NCBI GenBank assembly: GCA_018657625.1
Contig: JABHWU010000045.1
Location: forward strand, 1-34,158
Direction of reading: 5' to 3'
Length of the DNA stretch: 34,158 nt
Source of the DNA: Deltaproteobacteria bacterium
Lineage (GTDB): Bacteria > SAR324 > XYD2-FULL-50-16
Part shown: positions 32,968 through 34,158 of the stretch, in pieces
How the letters are laid out: the number at the start of each line of letters is the position of its first letter
How positions within the stretch are numbered: position 1 is the stretch's first letter
Program-made: the position numbers and the translations under genes
Notes under the pieces: model-generated
What the model was told of the DNA's origin: nothing
The model's database searches: none
The model's input: only the letters and a program-made list of their open reading frames with translations

Positions 32968-34158
32968 TTAAGTTTCGATATTGAATTTGATTGTGAATTT
33001 GGTTCCGTTGTTACTTTCCATGTCTATTGATCCGTCGAGTTGATTTTCAACCAAAGCTCGAACGAGTTTAAGGCCCAGTGATTTGGCGTTCTTCCAATCT
33101 AATTCATCAGGCATCCCAATACCATCATCCATTATTGTTAATTCCAGTTCTTTATTCAGTTTTTTCATGCTCACAGTTATTTCACCTTTGCGTTCATCAG
33201 GAAAAGCATACTTCAATGAATTCGATATTAGTTCGTTAATGACCAGACCAATTGGATTGGCTTGATCAATGCTGATTGGTATTTCTTCAACACTGATATT
33301 CAATTTTACTTTGTCTGGATTTATTGAATATGTTTGAAAAATGGAGGTTGTTACTTTGGACAGATAGGTCTTAAGATCAATTTGGGATAGGTTATCTGAT
33401 CCATGTAATGTCTCATGGACTGCAGACATCGCATATACTCTATTTTGACTCTCCTTTAGAACTTCTTTGATTTGGGGATCTTCAATACTATTAGATTGCA
33501 TTTTAAGTAAACTGGCAATGATGGCTATATTATTCTTGACCCGGTGATGGATTTCATCAATGAGGGTTTCTTTTTCTTTGAGGGAAGCTTTAATTTGTTC
33601 TTCCGATTGTTTTTGTTCTGTAATATCGTTGTGTTGAATCAGTACCTTTTGAAGGTTGCCTTCCTGATCTAAAATTGGATAACTCAAATTCTCAAGGTAA
33701 ACTCTTTCTGGTTTCGTTGTTTTTACACCTGAACTTTCTGATGCAAGAGAAATGTCAAATGAATTACGCCATCTGCGTGAATTTTTATTGTTAAAAACGT
33801 CTAGCAAAGGTTCATAGGCATCTGATTCTTTAATTGCTTCATCTTCAAAAATTTTGTAACCAACCATATTTTGAGATTCCACCCCGAACAATCCACAAAA
33901 TTTTGGATTTACTCTAACACAGGTTCCGTCTGGATCAAGCAATTGAGTGCTAACAATAGATTGTTCAAGCATTTGACTGAAAAATTCTTCACTTTCTTTT
34001 AATTTGTTTTCGTTTTGTTTTCGTTTGCTTATGTCATGAATGATAGAATAAAGTAAGGTTTTTCCCTGATCGACAATAGGCCCAGAATAAACTTCAACAT
34101 CTCGTACCTGCCCTGATGCAAGTCTATGTTGAAAATTGAAAGCTTTTCGTTTTTCCAA
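32968..34158 (-). CDS. PAS-PAS-HisKA_2 sensor histidine kinase, start outside window
   Basis: The visible 396 residues begin inside a PAS domain (FNFQHRLASGQVRDVEVYSG) and the frame is open to the window edge, so the true start is beyond 34158. A second PAS/PAC domain (about 60-185) precedes the HisKA_2 signature EIHHRVKNN and a HATPase with NELISNSLKYAF, DDGIGMP and SLGLKLVRALV. It is soluble in the part seen. The kinase core closely parallels that of the kinase at 4835-5965, and its second PAS resembles the second PAS of the protein at 7938. The partner receiver follows after 2 bp. Confidence 0.9.
   Translation of the reverse strand: MEKRKAFNFQHRLASGQVRDVEVYSGPIVDQGKTLLYSIIHDISKRKQNENKLKESEEFFSQMLEQSIVSTQLLDPDGTCVRVNPKFCGLFGVESQNMVGYKIFEDEAIKESDAYEPLLDVFNNKNSRRWRNSFDISLASESSGVKTTKPERVYLENLSYPILDQEGNLQKVLIQHNDITEQKQSEEQIKASLKEKETLIDEIHHRVKNNIAIIASLLKMQSNSIEDPQIKEVLKESQNRVYAMSAVHETLHGSDNLSQIDLKTYLSKVTTSIFQTYSINPDKVKLNISVEEIPISIDQANPIGLVINELISNSLKYAFPDERKGEITVSMKKLNKELELTIMDDGIGMPDELDWKNAKSLGLKLVRALVENQLDGSIDMESNNGTKFTIKFNIET

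Overview
The window is AT-rich, Gram-negative bacterial DNA dominated by signal transduction. Several clues point loosely to a Desulfobacterota-type (sulfate-reducer-like) genome: a fragment of a trimethylamine methyltransferase-like gene, a sigma-54 regulator fragment, many PAS/HisKA_2 kinases and multi-PAS response regulators. This placement is an inference from gene style, not proof.

Layout. 1-4695: chemotaxis operon on the + strand (3' end of a STAS protein, cheR, cheB, cheY, cheA). 4737-9350: + strand two-component genes (a cytosolic PAS-HisKA_2 kinase, a membrane PAS-HisKA kinase, a receiver-PAS-PAS protein whose continuation is cut off). 9351-10556: an insertion sequence. 10557-11395: decayed fragments (sigma-54 regulator C-terminus, thioredoxin-like gene). 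11396-14005: a large protein with a cyclic-nucleotide-binding-like N-terminus. 14018-21735: a mobile and decayed zone with an IS6-family remnant, a HigB/HigA-like pair, a second complete IS, a serine-recombinase fragment, a DinD/Bro-N protein, a group II intron fragment, a tyrosine recombinase, a RelE-type toxin-antitoxin cassette and the tail of an MttB-like gene. 21994-30476: a minus-strand signalling cluster whose transcription order is substrate-binding lipoprotein, membrane sensor kinase, receiver-GGDEF protein, 989-aa receiver protein, then (after a gap) a TPR protein. 31067-31438: a small secreted protein gene with an internal stop. 31823-34158: a minus-strand HisKA_2 kinase and receiver-PAS-PAS pair, paralogous to the pair at 4835-9131.

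How the genes may work together. CheA/CheB/CheR/CheY form a standard adaptation and phosphorelay core; CheW and receptors are not in view. CheA carries a linker resembling the MshEN domain, which binds cyclic di-GMP in MshE, and a diguanylate cyclase gene lies in the minus-strand cluster, so a chemotaxis/c-di-GMP link is plausible but untested. In that cluster the periplasmic binding protein could present a ligand to the membrane kinase, which would phosphorylate two receivers, one coupled to GGDEF and one to a large unrecognised output region.

The most unusual structure is at 19943-20800. The last ~75 bp of the tyrosine recombinase gene plus a downstream palindrome occur twice, and the two copies bracket a complete toxin-antitoxin module with its own promoter. 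This looks like a one-gene-pair cassette inserted at the 3' end of the recombinase gene. The window also holds many interrupted genes (in-frame TGA, TAA, TAG and two homopolymer frameshifts), which fits active decay or, for the homopolymers, sequencing error.
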